NCBI GenBank assembly: GCA_964645405.1
Contig: CAZYCA010000015.1
Span: 1 to 64,000 of the forward strand
DNA length: 64,000 nt
Source of the DNA: JAMWDF01 sp964645405
GTDB taxonomy: Bacteria > Ratteibacteria > UBA8468 > B48-G9 > DSTR01
Direction of reading: 5' to 3'
This document shows positions 23,837 through 32,847 of the stretch, one piece after another; position 1 is the stretch's first letter, and every line of letters begins with the position of its first letter. The position numbers and the translations under genes were made by a program. The notes under the pieces are model-generated. The model was not told the origin of the DNA. It ran no database searches and saw only the letters and a list, made by a program, of their open reading frames with translations.

Positions 23837-24991
23837 ATGAGAATCCTTGTAGCTCCTGCTTCCTTCAAGGGTAGTTTAAGTAGTATCCAGGCAGCCGGAA
23901 TCATAGCCCAGGCCGCGGGCAAAATTCTACCGCAGGCGGAAGTGGAAACTTTTCCTCTGGCAGACGGTGGCGAAGGGACACTACAGGTAATCCAGAAACT
24001 GATAGGTGGTAAAAAGCAGTGGTTGGCGGCTCTTGATGCGCTGACAAGGAAAAAAAAGGTCTTCTGGTTGAAAAAAGGAGATAAAGCTTATTTAGAGCTG
24101 GCGCAAACTTCCGGTTTGACTCTGGTTCCTTCTTCGGCACGTAATCCTTTGTATACTACCACCTATGGTGTAGGGGAAATGATTCTTTCGGCTGTCAAAG
24201 CTGGCTGCCAGAAAATTTATCTGGGTGTGGGAGGAAGTGCTACCAATGACGGAGGTATAGGTGCTCTTACGGCTCTGGGAGTGAAGTTTTTTACCCGTTC
24301 CCATCAAATACTCTGGCCCGGGAAAGGAGAAGATTTAGAGAGAATTTATCAGATTGATGCTTCTGGTCTGCCTGCGGAAGTCAAAAAGGCGCAACTGATT
24401 ATTATGACCGATGTACGCAATGTCTTGACTGGCAGAAAGGGGGCAGCATATATCTATGCACCGCAGAAAGGTGCCAGTGAGGAAATAGTCAGGCGGCTGG
24501 ACAAAGGATTGAAGCATTATGCTGGAGTAGTAAAAAAGGTCACCGGAAAAAATATCCTGACCATTGCCGGCGGTGGTGCGGCTGGTGGTATTGCTGCTGG
24601 TCTGTACGGTTTTCTTAATGTGAGAATTGTCTCCGGGATAGAGACCATTCTGGAATGGGGTAGTTTTGAGAACAAATTAGCCAGAAGCGACCTGGTCATA
24701 ACTGGAGAAGGTAGTCTTGATGAGCAGGTAGAATACGGGAAGGCACTTTATGCGGTTTTTCATCTGGCGGAAAAGTATCATCTTCCGGTGATTGCCTTTG
24801 CCGGTTCCATTTCCGAAAAAGGTTTCAGACTGGCAAGGGGAAGAAGAAGTTTTTTCAGTATTGTCCCTGGTCCTGTCAGCACCAGGCTGGCGATGGCTAA
24901 AGCAAAAATCTTTCTGGCGCAAACTGTCAGCCAGGTATTGAAACTTTACTGCTGGGGAAAATCTAAACGTGGCAGCCGCCAACTGTACTAA
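23837..24991 (+). CDS. Glycerate kinase (GarK/GlxK family)
   Basis: A 384-residue glycerate kinase that phosphorylates glycerate with ATP. Family motifs: APASFKGSLSS at the N-terminus, FPLADGGEGT (about 36-46), VGGSATNDGGIGAL (about 135), GGGAAGGIAAG (about 250) and LVITGEGSLDEQ near 290. It starts 6 nt after the DUF6485 stop with no obvious ribosome site, so translation is probably coupled. The last 23 bases overlap the next gene. Link to the nearby transketolase and polyol enzymes is plausible but unproven. Confidence 0.9.
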   Translation: MRILVAPASFKGSLSSIQAAGIIAQAAGKILPQAEVETFPLADGGEGTLQVIQKLIGGKKQWLAALDALTRKKKVFWLKKGDKAYLELAQTSGLTLVPSSARNPLYTTTYGVGEMILSAVKAGCQKIYLGVGGSATNDGGIGALTALGVKFFTRSHQILWPGKGEDLERIYQIDASGLPAEVKKAQLIIMTDVRNVLTGRKGAAYIYAPQKGASEEIVRRLDKGLKHYAGVVKKVTGKNILTIAGGGAAGGIAAGLYGFLNVRIVSGIETILEWGSFENKLARSDLVITGEGSLDEQVEYGKALYAVFHLAEKYHLPVIAFAGSISEKGFRLARGRRSFFSIVPGPVSTRLAMAKAKIFLAQTVSQVLKLYCWGKSKRGSRQLY

Positions 24992-27050
24992 GTTTTGTTC
25001 AGATTCCTGTTTGCAGGAAAGGTCTTTTCCCCGGTTAAGAATTTTGCTTTTCTTTATCCTGATAGTTAGTACAATTGGTGTCTATCTTAATAGCCTTTCC
25101 GTTCCCTGGGTACTTGATGATGCTCGCTGCATCACGGAAAATCCGGTCATCCGTTCACCCTTAAGAATTTCTTCACTCTGGCGATACAGCAGGACGAGAT
25201 TTTTAACTATGCTTTCCTTTGCTCTTGACTACCAGCGCGGCTGCTTAAATGTTTTTTCTTATCATGTTACCAGTATCACCTGGCACATTCTAACAGTGCT
25301 TCTGGTGTGGCTGCTTACCAGGTTTTTACTCAGCGAGAATCAACGTTTCCGGCAGTCTTGTCTCCCGCAGGGAAATTTTTCTCTGGAAAAAGAGTTTTGC
25401 GCCTGGCTGGCAGCTATGGTTTTCGCACTTCATCCTCTTCAGACTTCTGCGGTAACTTACATTTCCCAGCGCTGTACGGTAATGGTTGCCTTTTTTTATC
25501 TGGGAACTGTTTTGCTTTACGGGTTGTTCCGCAGCGGTATTTGTGGTGTGATAAGTTATGCAGGTGCTATCTTTTTAATGATTCTGGCAGTGCTTACCAA
25601 GGAAAACAGTTTCAGTTTGCCTTTAGCCTTGTTACTGCTGGAGGTAAGTTTTTTCTCTCAAGACCTGCGCAGGCGTGCGAAATATCTGGTCCCCTTTTTT
25701 TTGATTACCCTTTTTATTCCGTTAAGTTTTATTGTACGCAGCAGAACGGAACAGTTAAGCTGGTTAAGGTTCGCTGAGCCTGGAGGAACGATTAGCTGGT
25801 ATCAATACCTGTTTACCCAGTGGCGCGTGATTATTACATATCTAAGGTTGTTGGTCCTGCCTTTCAACCAGAATATTGACTATGATTATCCTGTTTATTA
25901 CAGTTTGACACAACCCCCGGTTTATCTCAGCTTTGTTTTAATTCTTTTTTTAATTTGTGAGGCGATATGGTTGTACTTTCGCCAGAAGAGATTACATGCT
26001 TTTTTAATAGGCTGGTTTTTTGTTACGCTGCTGGTAGAAAGTAGTTTTATCCCTATTGCTGATGTTATTTTTGAACACCGACTTTACCTGCCAATGTTTT
26101 CGTTTTCTCTGGCTGTAGCCAGCGGTTGTTGCTGGGTGTTGAGGAAAAGGTACTCCTGGATTTTTCTGACAATCATATTGCTGATTCTGCCCGCTTATGG
26201 CTATTTAACGTGTAGACGCAATAAGGTGTGGCAGAGTAATATTTCCCTCTGGTCTGATGCCGTTAAAAAAAGTCCCGGGAAAGCCCGACCGCATAACAGT
26301 CTGGGACAGGCACTCTCAGCCGGGGGACGTTTGCAGGAGGCTGTCAGTGAGTTTGAAAAAGCGCTGGAACTGGAGCCACGGTATATGAATGCCTTACTTG
26401 GTTTAGCCAGAACTTTCCGGGCGCTGGGTGAAGAAGAAAAAGCAATGTCCTTTTACAAAAGGGCACTGGAAGTGAACCCAATTCATCCACAGTTGAGATA
26501 TGACCTGGCATTGATTGCCAGCGAAAAAGGTGATATTGCCACTGCCCTCAATCACCTGTCCGTAATTGTGAAGACGTCACCTTCTTTTCAGCCTGGTTTT
26601 CGCCTGGCAGGGATGCTACTCTGGAAAAAGGGAGAGCTAACCCGGGCGGAAAGATTTCTGCATCATGCCATTTCTCTGAAGCCTGAAGATGCCCAGGCAC
26701 ATAATCTTTTAGCCATTGTCTACCAGCAAAAAGGGGAAAATGAGAAGGCTCTTTCAGAGTGGGAGAAAGCCTGCCGTTTAAATCCTAAGGAAGTTGCCTT
26801 CCTGCAGAATCTGGGAAAAATGTATCAGTTGCTCGGTAGACACAGTCAGGCAATTCAGATTTACCAGCAGTGTCTGAAGCTTCTGCCAGGAAATCCTGAA
26901 CTGATGAATGACTTAGCGGTTTGTCTGGCTAACAATAACCAGATTCAGGAGGCAATTTCCCTCTGGAAAAAAATTCTGCAGGCTAATCCTGATTTTCAGC
27001 CGGCAATAACAAACCTGAAACTGGCAGAGAAAACTTTCAGGGGAAAATAA
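24969..27050 (+). CDS. TMTC-like polytopic membrane protein with TPR repeats
   Basis: A 693-residue protein. The N-terminal half has about nine to ten membrane segments (from about residue 25 to 415) with the landmarks of the TMTC/O-mannosyltransferase-like group: VPWVLDDARCI in the first loop, NP after it, and a SYHVTSITWHI segment. The C-terminal part (about 430-690) is seven to eight TPR repeats. The Asp pair in the first loop is the usual catalytic feature of such GT-C glycosyltransferases. The GTG start at 24969 overlaps glycerate kinase; a TTG at 25011 is an alternative. Protein glycosylation is inference. The 3' end overlaps the convergent PLD gene by 14 bases. Confidence 0.8.
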   Translation: MAAANCTKFCSDSCLQERSFPRLRILLFFILIVSTIGVYLNSLSVPWVLDDARCITENPVIRSPLRISSLWRYSRTRFLTMLSFALDYQRGCLNVFSYHVTSITWHILTVLLVWLLTRFLLSENQRFRQSCLPQGNFSLEKEFCAWLAAMVFALHPLQTSAVTYISQRCTVMVAFFYLGTVLLYGLFRSGICGVISYAGAIFLMILAVLTKENSFSLPLALLLLEVSFFSQDLRRRAKYLVPFFLITLFIPLSFIVRSRTEQLSWLRFAEPGGTISWYQYLFTQWRVIITYLRLLVLPFNQNIDYDYPVYYSLTQPPVYLSFVLILFLICEAIWLYFRQKRLHAFLIGWFFVTLLVESSFIPIADVIFEHRLYLPMFSFSLAVASGCCWVLRKRYSWIFLTIILLILPAYGYLTCRRNKVWQSNISLWSDAVKKSPGKARPHNSLGQALSAGGRLQEAVSEFEKALELEPRYMNALLGLARTFRALGEEEKAMSFYKRALEVNPIHPQLRYDLALIASEKGDIATALNHLSVIVKTSPSFQPGFRLAGMLLWKKGELTRAERFLHHAISLKPEDAQAHNLLAIVYQQKGENEKALSEWEKACRLNPKEVAFLQNLGKMYQLLGRHSQAIQIYQQCLKLLPGNPELMNDLAVCLANNNQIQEAISLWKKILQANPDFQPAITNLKLAEKTFRGK

Positions 27051-27975
27051 GTTTTTCCGGCAGACTCTTCCAGCGCCACAACCTTTTCCATTCCCGCATA
27101 AAATTTCTGGCTAAGTCTTCGTCCTGAATGATAAGCAAACACTCTTTGTTTTTTCTGGCACTGGCCGTAGGGTTGTAGGAGCCGGTGATAACGGTTCTGC
27201 CATCAACAATGAAACTCTTGTCATGAAGAAGTCCGGCTAAAAGGGTGCGTCTGATGTTTACTCCTAAATCAAAAAGGAAGGGAAAGACAGAAAAGTCTCC
27301 GCTGGTAGTTGCTTCTATAAGACCGAAAACCTGGCATCCAGTGAGAGATTTTTTTACTAAAATTTCTGCTACTGGCCGGGAAGTAAATTGAAACTGGAGA
27401 AAATGAATACTCTGCCTGGCATGCTGTAAGGTGTTACAAATCGCTGTCTCACAGTCACAGTGAGGAGAGAAAGCAGCCGTAACGTTTCCCTTCTGGTAAA
27501 AAGCAGGTCCTGGTTTATCCTCATACCATGCCTGAAACCTTTTTTCAAAGGTACTGGTTAGTTGCGGGTCCTCAAAAACTAAAATGTTATTGTGGTTAAG
27601 GAAGAGACTATCACTACTGAAATTAAGAGAACCGATAAGCAGGTACCTGCCATCTACAGTGATGAACTTGGCGTGGAAAAGGGAAGGAGAAAAATCAGTT
27701 TTGACAGAGGTAAGTAATTCCTGAGGAAAGTTTGGACTTAAATTTTCCACCAGTATTTGCACCTGAACGTTTTTCTTTTTTAATTGAACAAGCACGTCCT
27801 GGAGTGGTTTCCAGGAAAAATTATAGCAGGCCAGGTAAATTTTATGTCGGGTTTTTTCAGCAGTTTTTAGAACCAGTTGGTCAACAGCCTGGTGTGGAGT
27901 AAAATAAACAGAGGGGGAGGATGCCCTGACAGGACAGCAAAGAATCGCACAGAGTAAAAGAAGGAGTTTGCTCAT
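27037..27975 (-). CDS. Secreted phospholipase-D-family protein
   Basis: A 312-residue exported protein of the phospholipase D superfamily. Signal peptide MSKLLLLLCAILCCPVRA, then two HKD motifs: HAKFITVDGRYLLIGSLN (first half) and HDKSFIVDGRTVITGSYN (second half). Two motifs in one chain form a complete active site. Substrate (phospholipid or nucleic acid) cannot be told; the length and signal peptide resemble Nuc-like exported nucleases or PLDs. I chose the ATG at 27975 because it starts the signal peptide; a longer open frame upstream overlaps the divergent gene. A -10 hexamer ends 7 nt before this ATG, a leaderless layout. Confidence 0.85.
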   Translation of the reverse strand: MSKLLLLLCAILCCPVRASSPSVYFTPHQAVDQLVLKTAEKTRHKIYLACYNFSWKPLQDVLVQLKKKNVQVQILVENLSPNFPQELLTSVKTDFSPSLFHAKFITVDGRYLLIGSLNFSSDSLFLNHNNILVFEDPQLTSTFEKRFQAWYEDKPGPAFYQKGNVTAAFSPHCDCETAICNTLQHARQSIHFLQFQFTSRPVAEILVKKSLTGCQVFGLIEATTSGDFSVFPFLFDLGVNIRRTLLAGLLHDKSFIVDGRTVITGSYNPTASARKNKECLLIIQDEDLARNFMREWKRLWRWKSLPEKLIFP

Positions 27976-27982
27976 ACTGAAA

Positions 27983-28011
27983 ATTTTAACCCATAAGTTA
28001 AGGAAGGAGAA
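27983..28011 (-). promoter_or_regulatory. Candidate leaderless promoter of the PLD gene
   Basis: On the minus strand TAAAAT (27988-27983) ends 7 bases before the ATG at 27975, with a weak TTCTCC (28011-28006) 17 bases upstream. No ribosome site is present. The -35 overlaps the ribosome site of the divergent dehydrogenase gene. Confidence 0.35.
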
Positions 28012-28014
28012 AAA

Positions 28015-29061
28015 ATGAAAGCGGCTATCTATTATGGTCAGCAGGATATCCGGGTAGCAGACTGGCCGGAAAAAAGCCCTGGGGAGAAGGAAGTACTCAT
28101 TAAAGTTGCTTATTGTGCTGTCTGCGGGACAGATGTACGCATTTTCTTCCACGGGCACAAAAAGGTTACTCCCCCAGCCATTATCGGACATGAAATTACC
28201 GGTGTGGTGGAAAAAATAGGCAAAGGTGTGGATAAGAAAAATTTTCAGGTGGGCGATGCTGTCACTGTGGTAACCTCTGTTGGCTGCGGGAAATGCGCGC
28301 TCTGTCGCCGGGGCCGCTACAACCTTTGTTTACAGACAAGGGCGATAGGTTATTACTGGCCAGGTGGTTTTGCCCGTTACCTAATTGTTCCGGAAGAGGC
28401 AGTCCAGCAGGAAGCAATCATCAAACTTCCAGATGGAGTTTCCTTATTACAGGGCAGTATGATTGAACCCCTTTCCTGTGTAATTAACGGTCAGAATTAT
28501 CTGGAGATAAAAGAAGGGGAAACTGTCGTGATTTTTGGTGGAGGTCCTATTGGTCTGATGCACGCGTCTCTGGCAAAAGCTAAAGGTGCCACCACCATAG
28601 TGATTGACCCTGATTTTGATAGGCTGGTGCGGTTTGGTCAGAATTTTGCAGGCCTTATCTTGTGGAATCCCGGCAAGATAAATCTTAAACAGGAAATCTG
28701 GAAAATGACTTCCGGGTTAGGAGCTGATGTGGTCATTACTGCCTGCCCGGTGAAACAGGCTCAACTGGATGGACTGGATATTTTAGCACCCGGTGGTCGG
28801 CTCAGTCTTTTCGGAGGTTTGCCCAGGGATGATTCTTTGATTACCATAGATGCCAATCTCATTCACTATAAAGAAATCTCTGTTTTTGGGGCTTTTGCTT
28901 CTAACAGGAAGGATTATCTGCAGGCTGCCAGTCTTATTTCTTCAGGGAAGATTCCTGCAGACAGGTTCATTACCAGGGTTTTCCCTCTGGAGGAGATTAC
29001 CCGGGCTATCAGTATGGTAAAAAAAGGGGAGGTGTTAAAGGCAGTGATTAAACTGGAGTAA
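28015..29061 (+). CDS. Zinc-dependent alcohol/polyol dehydrogenase (MDR family)
   Basis: A 348-residue NAD(P)-dependent medium-chain dehydrogenase. Catalytic zinc ligands: Cys37 in CAVCGTD and His59-Glu60 in GHE. The structural zinc site is the four-Cys CGKCALCRRGRYNLC. The nucleotide fold has GGGPIG. It resembles sorbitol and threonine dehydrogenases; substrate unknown. It is a clear paralogue of the gene at 51649-52683. The start has GGAAGGAG. It is followed 18 nt later by an SDR dehydrogenase, so a two-step oxidation of a sugar or polyol is likely (inference). Confidence 0.88.
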   Translation: MKAAIYYGQQDIRVADWPEKSPGEKEVLIKVAYCAVCGTDVRIFFHGHKKVTPPAIIGHEITGVVEKIGKGVDKKNFQVGDAVTVVTSVGCGKCALCRRGRYNLCLQTRAIGYYWPGGFARYLIVPEEAVQQEAIIKLPDGVSLLQGSMIEPLSCVINGQNYLEIKEGETVVIFGGGPIGLMHASLAKAKGATTIVIDPDFDRLVRFGQNFAGLILWNPGKINLKQEIWKMTSGLGADVVITACPVKQAQLDGLDILAPGGRLSLFGGLPRDDSLITIDANLIHYKEISVFGAFASNRKDYLQAASLISSGKIPADRFITRVFPLEEITRAISMVKKGEVLKAVIKLE

Positions 29062-29079
29062 AGAAAAAGGAGCGGCAGG

Positions 29080-29874
29080 ATGGAGGAAAAAGTATTGAAA
29101 GACCAGGTAGCCATTGTTACCGGGGCAGGCCGGGGGCTGGGTGAGGCTATCTGCTATGGTCTGGCAAAAGAAGGTGCGGTTGTCTGTCCCTGGGATATTG
29201 TACAGGAATGGGTTTTCCAGGTGGCAGAAAAACTGAAGAATGAGTACGGCTGTTGTGGCCTGCCAGCAGTAGTGGATGTTACCGACAGTCAGGCAGTACA
29301 GGAGCAGGTAAAACTGATTGCTGACAGTTTTGGCCACCTTGATATTTTGATAGCCAACGCCGGGATTCTTCACTCTTATGAGGTCACGGAGTTTCCGGAA
29401 GATGTCTGGCGCAAAATTATTGAAGTTAATCTTACCGGCTATTTTATTTGCGCCAAGTATGCTGCCCGGGTAATGAAACAACAACGTTCCGGGGTCATAG
29501 TCCAGATTAATTCCAAGTCAGGGAAAAAGGGGAGTTTCCGTAACAGTGCCTATGCTGCCAGTAAGTTTGGTGGTATTGGCCTTACCCAGTCTATGGCTCT
29601 TGACTTAGCTGCATACAATGTAAGGGTTAACGCTGTGTGTCCGGGAAACCTTCTGGACAGTCCGCTCTGGGTGGAAAGTCTTTATGAGCAGTATGCCAGG
29701 AAATGGGGAATTACGAAAGAACAGGTAAGACAAAGATATATTGACCAGGTTCCGCTGGGGCGACCCTGCACCTACGAAGATGTCATTAATGTGGTAGTTT
29801 TTCTTTGTGATAAACGTTCTTCCTATATGACCGGGCAGGCAATTAATGTGACTGGTGGTCAGGAAATGAGGTAG
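29080..29874 (+). CDS. Short-chain dehydrogenase/reductase
   Basis: A 264-residue SDR oxidoreductase. Cofactor motif TGAGRGLG (about 15-22), NAG (about 91-93), catalytic YAASK (about 159-163) preceded by the Ser of INSKSGK, and the C-terminal INVTGGQEMR typical of the classical subfamily. It follows the zinc dehydrogenase with a strong AAGGAG site and precedes ribD by 14 nt, so all may be one transcript. Probably acts on a sugar, polyol or sugar phosphate; substrate unknown. Confidence 0.88.
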   Translation: MEEKVLKDQVAIVTGAGRGLGEAICYGLAKEGAVVCPWDIVQEWVFQVAEKLKNEYGCCGLPAVVDVTDSQAVQEQVKLIADSFGHLDILIANAGILHSYEVTEFPEDVWRKIIEVNLTGYFICAKYAARVMKQQRSGVIVQINSKSGKKGSFRNSAYAASKFGGIGLTQSMALDLAAYNVRVNAVCPGNLLDSPLWVESLYEQYARKWGITKEQVRQRYIDQVPLGRPCTYEDVINVVVFLCDKRSSYMTGQAINVTGGQEMR

Positions 29875-29888
29875 GCAATGCAGGTATT

Positions 29889-31010
29889 ATGGAGCACGAA
29901 AAATTCTTGAAAGAAGCGCTAAAACTGGCAAAAAGAGGCGAAGGGCTGGTCAGTCCTAATCCGCTGGTTGGTGCTCTGGTGGTAAAAGGTAAACAGGTGA
30001 TAGGTCGGGGCTGGCATCAGGCATATGGCCTGGCTCATGCTGAGGTGGAGGCATTAAAACAGGCAGGGGCTAAAGCAAAAGGAGCCACTCTTTATGTTAC
30101 ACTGGAGCCATGCTGTCATTACGGCAAAACACCGCCTTGTGTCCAGGCTATTGTAGATGCTGGTATTAAGGAAGTAATCTGCTGTCTTCAGGACCCTAAC
30201 CCGCTGGTCAACGGAAAAGGTTTTGAATTTCTGGAAAAAAAGGGTATCAAGGTGAGAAAAGGTTACCTGGAGAAAGAAGCCACCAGGTTGAACGAAGCAT
30301 ATCTGATTGCAGTTAAACACAGAAGGCCTTACATTATTCTGAAATGGGCGATGAGTCTTGATGGTAAGATTGCCACCTGCGCCGGTGATTCCTGCTGGAT
30401 TACAACAGAAGAGACAAGGCACTGGGTTCGTTCCTTTCGTTTTACCTGTGATGCCATTTTAGTCGGAGTAAACACGATCATCAGGGATGACCCGTTTCTT
30501 GATTACCAGCTTCCACGCTTTCAAACACGGCGTTCCCTTCTGGAGAGGAAACGTTATACAAAGGTTATCCTGGATACCAGGTTACAAACGCCCTGCTGTG
30601 CGAGGATTTTTTCTCATTCAGCCAGCCGGGTGATTATCTTTACTTCACATCTGGCACCTGAAGAAAAAGTCAGGCAGTTTACTCAGGCGAACTGCTCTGT
30701 TTTTAAGGTCAGCTCTGACAGAGAATTTTTAAATCTGGAAGAAGTCTGTAAGTATCTCTGGAGTGAGAAAATAGCGATTGTTCTGGTAGAGGGAGGTCAG
30801 AAGGTACTCAGTTGTTTCTGGGAGAAACGGCTGGTGGACAGAGTGATGATTTTTGTAGGGAACAAGTTTATTGCCGGTACTCATTCCCTGTCTCCTCTGT
30901 CAGTCCCTGACCGCGAAAATCTGAACCCGGCACCGTTTCTGGAGGAACTATCAGTAAAACGTTTTGGTGACGACCTTTTGATTGAAGGATACCCATGTTT
31001 TCCGGAATAG
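29889..31010 (+). CDS. ribD: Riboflavin biosynthesis deaminase/reductase RibD
   Basis: A 373-residue bifunctional enzyme carrying out the deaminase and reductase steps after GTP cyclohydrolase II. The deaminase domain (about 1-145) has zinc ligands HAE and PCCHYGKTPPC. The reductase domain (about 150-370) begins RPYIILKWAMSLDGKIA, with VGVNTIIRDDP and VLVEGG. The start is an ATG at 29889 with a weak ribosome site. The 3' end overlaps ribE by 16 bases. The 14-nt gap upstream leaves no room for an FMN riboswitch. Confidence 0.95.
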   Translation: MEHEKFLKEALKLAKRGEGLVSPNPLVGALVVKGKQVIGRGWHQAYGLAHAEVEALKQAGAKAKGATLYVTLEPCCHYGKTPPCVQAIVDAGIKEVICCLQDPNPLVNGKGFEFLEKKGIKVRKGYLEKEATRLNEAYLIAVKHRRPYIILKWAMSLDGKIATCAGDSCWITTEETRHWVRSFRFTCDAILVGVNTIIRDDPFLDYQLPRFQTRRSLLERKRYTKVILDTRLQTPCCARIFSHSASRVIIFTSHLAPEEKVRQFTQANCSVFKVSSDREFLNLEEVCKYLWSEKIAIVLVEGGQKVLSCFWEKRLVDRVMIFVGNKFIAGTHSLSPLSVPDRENLNPAPFLEELSVKRFGDDLLIEGYPCFPE

Positions 31011-31585
31011 TAGAAGAAGTTGGCAGGGTTGTAAGGCGCAGTTTTTCAGGCAGTTTACTGCAGATTGTCATTGCAGGGAAAAGGGTTACTCCGGAGCTGA
31101 AGGAAGGAGAAAGTGTGGCTGTTAACGGTGTCTGTCTTACAGTGGAAGGCAAGCAGGCAAATACCTTCGTAGTCTGGCTCAGCAGTCAGACCCAGAAGGA
31201 GACTACGCTGGGTAGAATAGAAATTGGTGAGCCAGTCAACCTGGAACGGGCTTTGACTTTTGGAGGCCGGCTGGGAGGACATCTACTCACCGGACACATT
31301 GATTTTCAAACCTCTATACTTTTTTTCCAGCGCACAGGAGATTCTGCTTTGATGAAGATAAAAATAGATTATAACCATCTCCGGTACGTTGTAAGACGCG
31401 GCAACCTGGGAGTGGATGGAGTTTCTTTGACTGTAGCGGAACTGGACGGTGGACTGGCGAGCTTCTACCTGGTACCTTACACTTTAGCAAACACAACTCT
31501 GGCATTTAAGAGAGTCGGGTCGTGGGTCAACGTGGAGACAGACATTCTGGCTAAATATCTGGATAAACTCTGGAAAGAGAGGTAA
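30995..31585 (+). CDS. ribE: Riboflavin synthase alpha chain
   Basis: A 196-residue riboflavin synthase, which makes riboflavin from two lumazine molecules. It has the two lumazine-binding repeats: MFSGIVEEVG with VNGVCLTV, and GGHLLTGHID with VDGVSLTV. Length is normal. It overlaps the end of ribD and is followed 8 nt later by ribBA. Confidence 0.95.
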   Translation: MFSGIVEEVGRVVRRSFSGSLLQIVIAGKRVTPELKEGESVAVNGVCLTVEGKQANTFVVWLSSQTQKETTLGRIEIGEPVNLERALTFGGRLGGHLLTGHIDFQTSILFFQRTGDSALMKIKIDYNHLRYVVRRGNLGVDGVSLTVAELDGGLASFYLVPYTLANTTLAFKRVGSWVNVETDILAKYLDKLWKER

Positions 31586-31593
31586 AAAGTTTT

Positions 31594-32847
31594 ATGGTGA
31601 AAAAAAAGAAAGATTCACGAATCTTTTCTCCCATTGAACAGGCCATCAAAAATCTCCGGAAGGGGCAACCTGTGATAGTGGTGGATGATGAAAACAGGGA
31701 AAATGAGGGTGATTTGATTATTGCCGCGGAAAAAGTGACACCGGCTGCCATTAATTTTATGGCAAAGCAGGCAAGGGGATTAATCTGTGTGGCTTTGCTT
31801 CCGGAGAGGCTGGAGAAATTGAAACTACCGCCCATGGTGCCAGACAATACTGCCTTACACCAGACCGATTTTACTGTTTCGGTGGATGCCGCCAGAGGTG
31901 TCACTACAGGTATTTCTGCTCATGATAGAGCCAGAACAGTAAAACTGCTTGTTTGTCCGAAGACCAGACCAGAGGACCTGGCACGACCAGGACATATCTT
32001 TCCTATCAGAGCCAAACCCGGTGGCGTTCTGGTAAGGGCTGGACATACGGAAGCAGCTGTGGACTTAGCCCGGCTGGCAGGCATGTTACCAGCCGGGGTA
32101 ATGTGTGAAATTTTGAATTCTGATGGCACGATGGCTCGTTTACCACAGCTCATTAGATTTGCGAGAAAGTATAAACTTTCTTTGATTTCTGTGAGGGACT
32201 TGATTGCTTACCGCAGGTTAAGAGAGAAACTGATTAAGAGGGTGCTTTCTGTTTTCCTGCCGACAGCATTCGGGAGTTTCAGATTGAGCCTTTACCAGGA
32301 TTTAGTTTCCGGTAATAACCATCTGGCTGTGGTGAAGGGAGACCTTTCCCTGAAAAATTCTCAGGATAGTATCCTGGTAAGAGTGCACTCCCAGTGTCTG
32401 ACCGGTGACATTTTTCACTCTCTGCGCTGTGATTGCGGGCAGCAGTTGCACCAGGCTTTAAGGATGATAGAAAAGGAAGGAAGGGGAGTACTTATCTATC
32501 TTCCGCAGGAAGGCCGTGGCATCGGTCTGGAAAACAAACTGCGGGCTTATCTGCTGCAGGATGAGAAAAAACTGGATACGGTGGAAGCCAACTTGAAACT
32601 TGGTTTTCCTGATGATTTGAGAGACTACGGTATAGGTGCTCAGATTCTCTCTGATCTGGGTTTGACCCGGATTCGTCTGATGACCAATAATCCGAGAAAA
32701 ATTGTTGGACTGGAGGGTTATGGACTGAAGGTTGTTGCCCGCGTCCCCATCACTGTGGCACCTACGCGGTACTCTTGCAGATATTTGAAGACAAAGAAAG
32801 AAAAGCTGCATCATCTTCTGGAACTGAAAAAGGAGGAGGAATCATGA
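31594..32847 (+). CDS. ribBA: Bifunctional DHBP synthase / GTP cyclohydrolase II
   Basis: A 417-residue fusion supplying both precursors of riboflavin. The DHBP synthase half (about 1-205) has DDENRENEGDL and the HTEAAVDLARLAG site. The GTP cyclohydrolase II half (about 215-417) has the zinc cluster with HSQCLTGD, RCDCG, the loop LPQEGRGIGL and MTNNPRKI. Both halves look intact. The stop overlaps the ribH start (ATGA). Confidence 0.95.
   Translation: MVKKKKDSRIFSPIEQAIKNLRKGQPVIVVDDENRENEGDLIIAAEKVTPAAINFMAKQARGLICVALLPERLEKLKLPPMVPDNTALHQTDFTVSVDAARGVTTGISAHDRARTVKLLVCPKTRPEDLARPGHIFPIRAKPGGVLVRAGHTEAAVDLARLAGMLPAGVMCEILNSDGTMARLPQLIRFARKYKLSLISVRDLIAYRRLREKLIKRVLSVFLPTAFGSFRLSLYQDLVSGNNHLAVVKGDLSLKNSQDSILVRVHSQCLTGDIFHSLRCDCGQQLHQALRMIEKEGRGVLIYLPQEGRGIGLENKLRAYLLQDEKKLDTVEANLKLGFPDDLRDYGIGAQILSDLGLTRIRLMTNNPRKIVGLEGYGLKVVARVPITVAPTRYSCRYLKTKKEKLHHLLELKKEEES

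Noticed and set aside
28015..29061. Assigning threonine or sorbitol dehydrogenase specifically
   Set aside because: Zinc and cofactor motifs are shared by many MDR enzymes; sequence alone does not fix the substrate.
29875..29888. An FMN riboswitch before ribD
   Set aside because: Only 14 nt separate the SDR stop from the ribD start, and the upstream coding sequence shows no RFN consensus.
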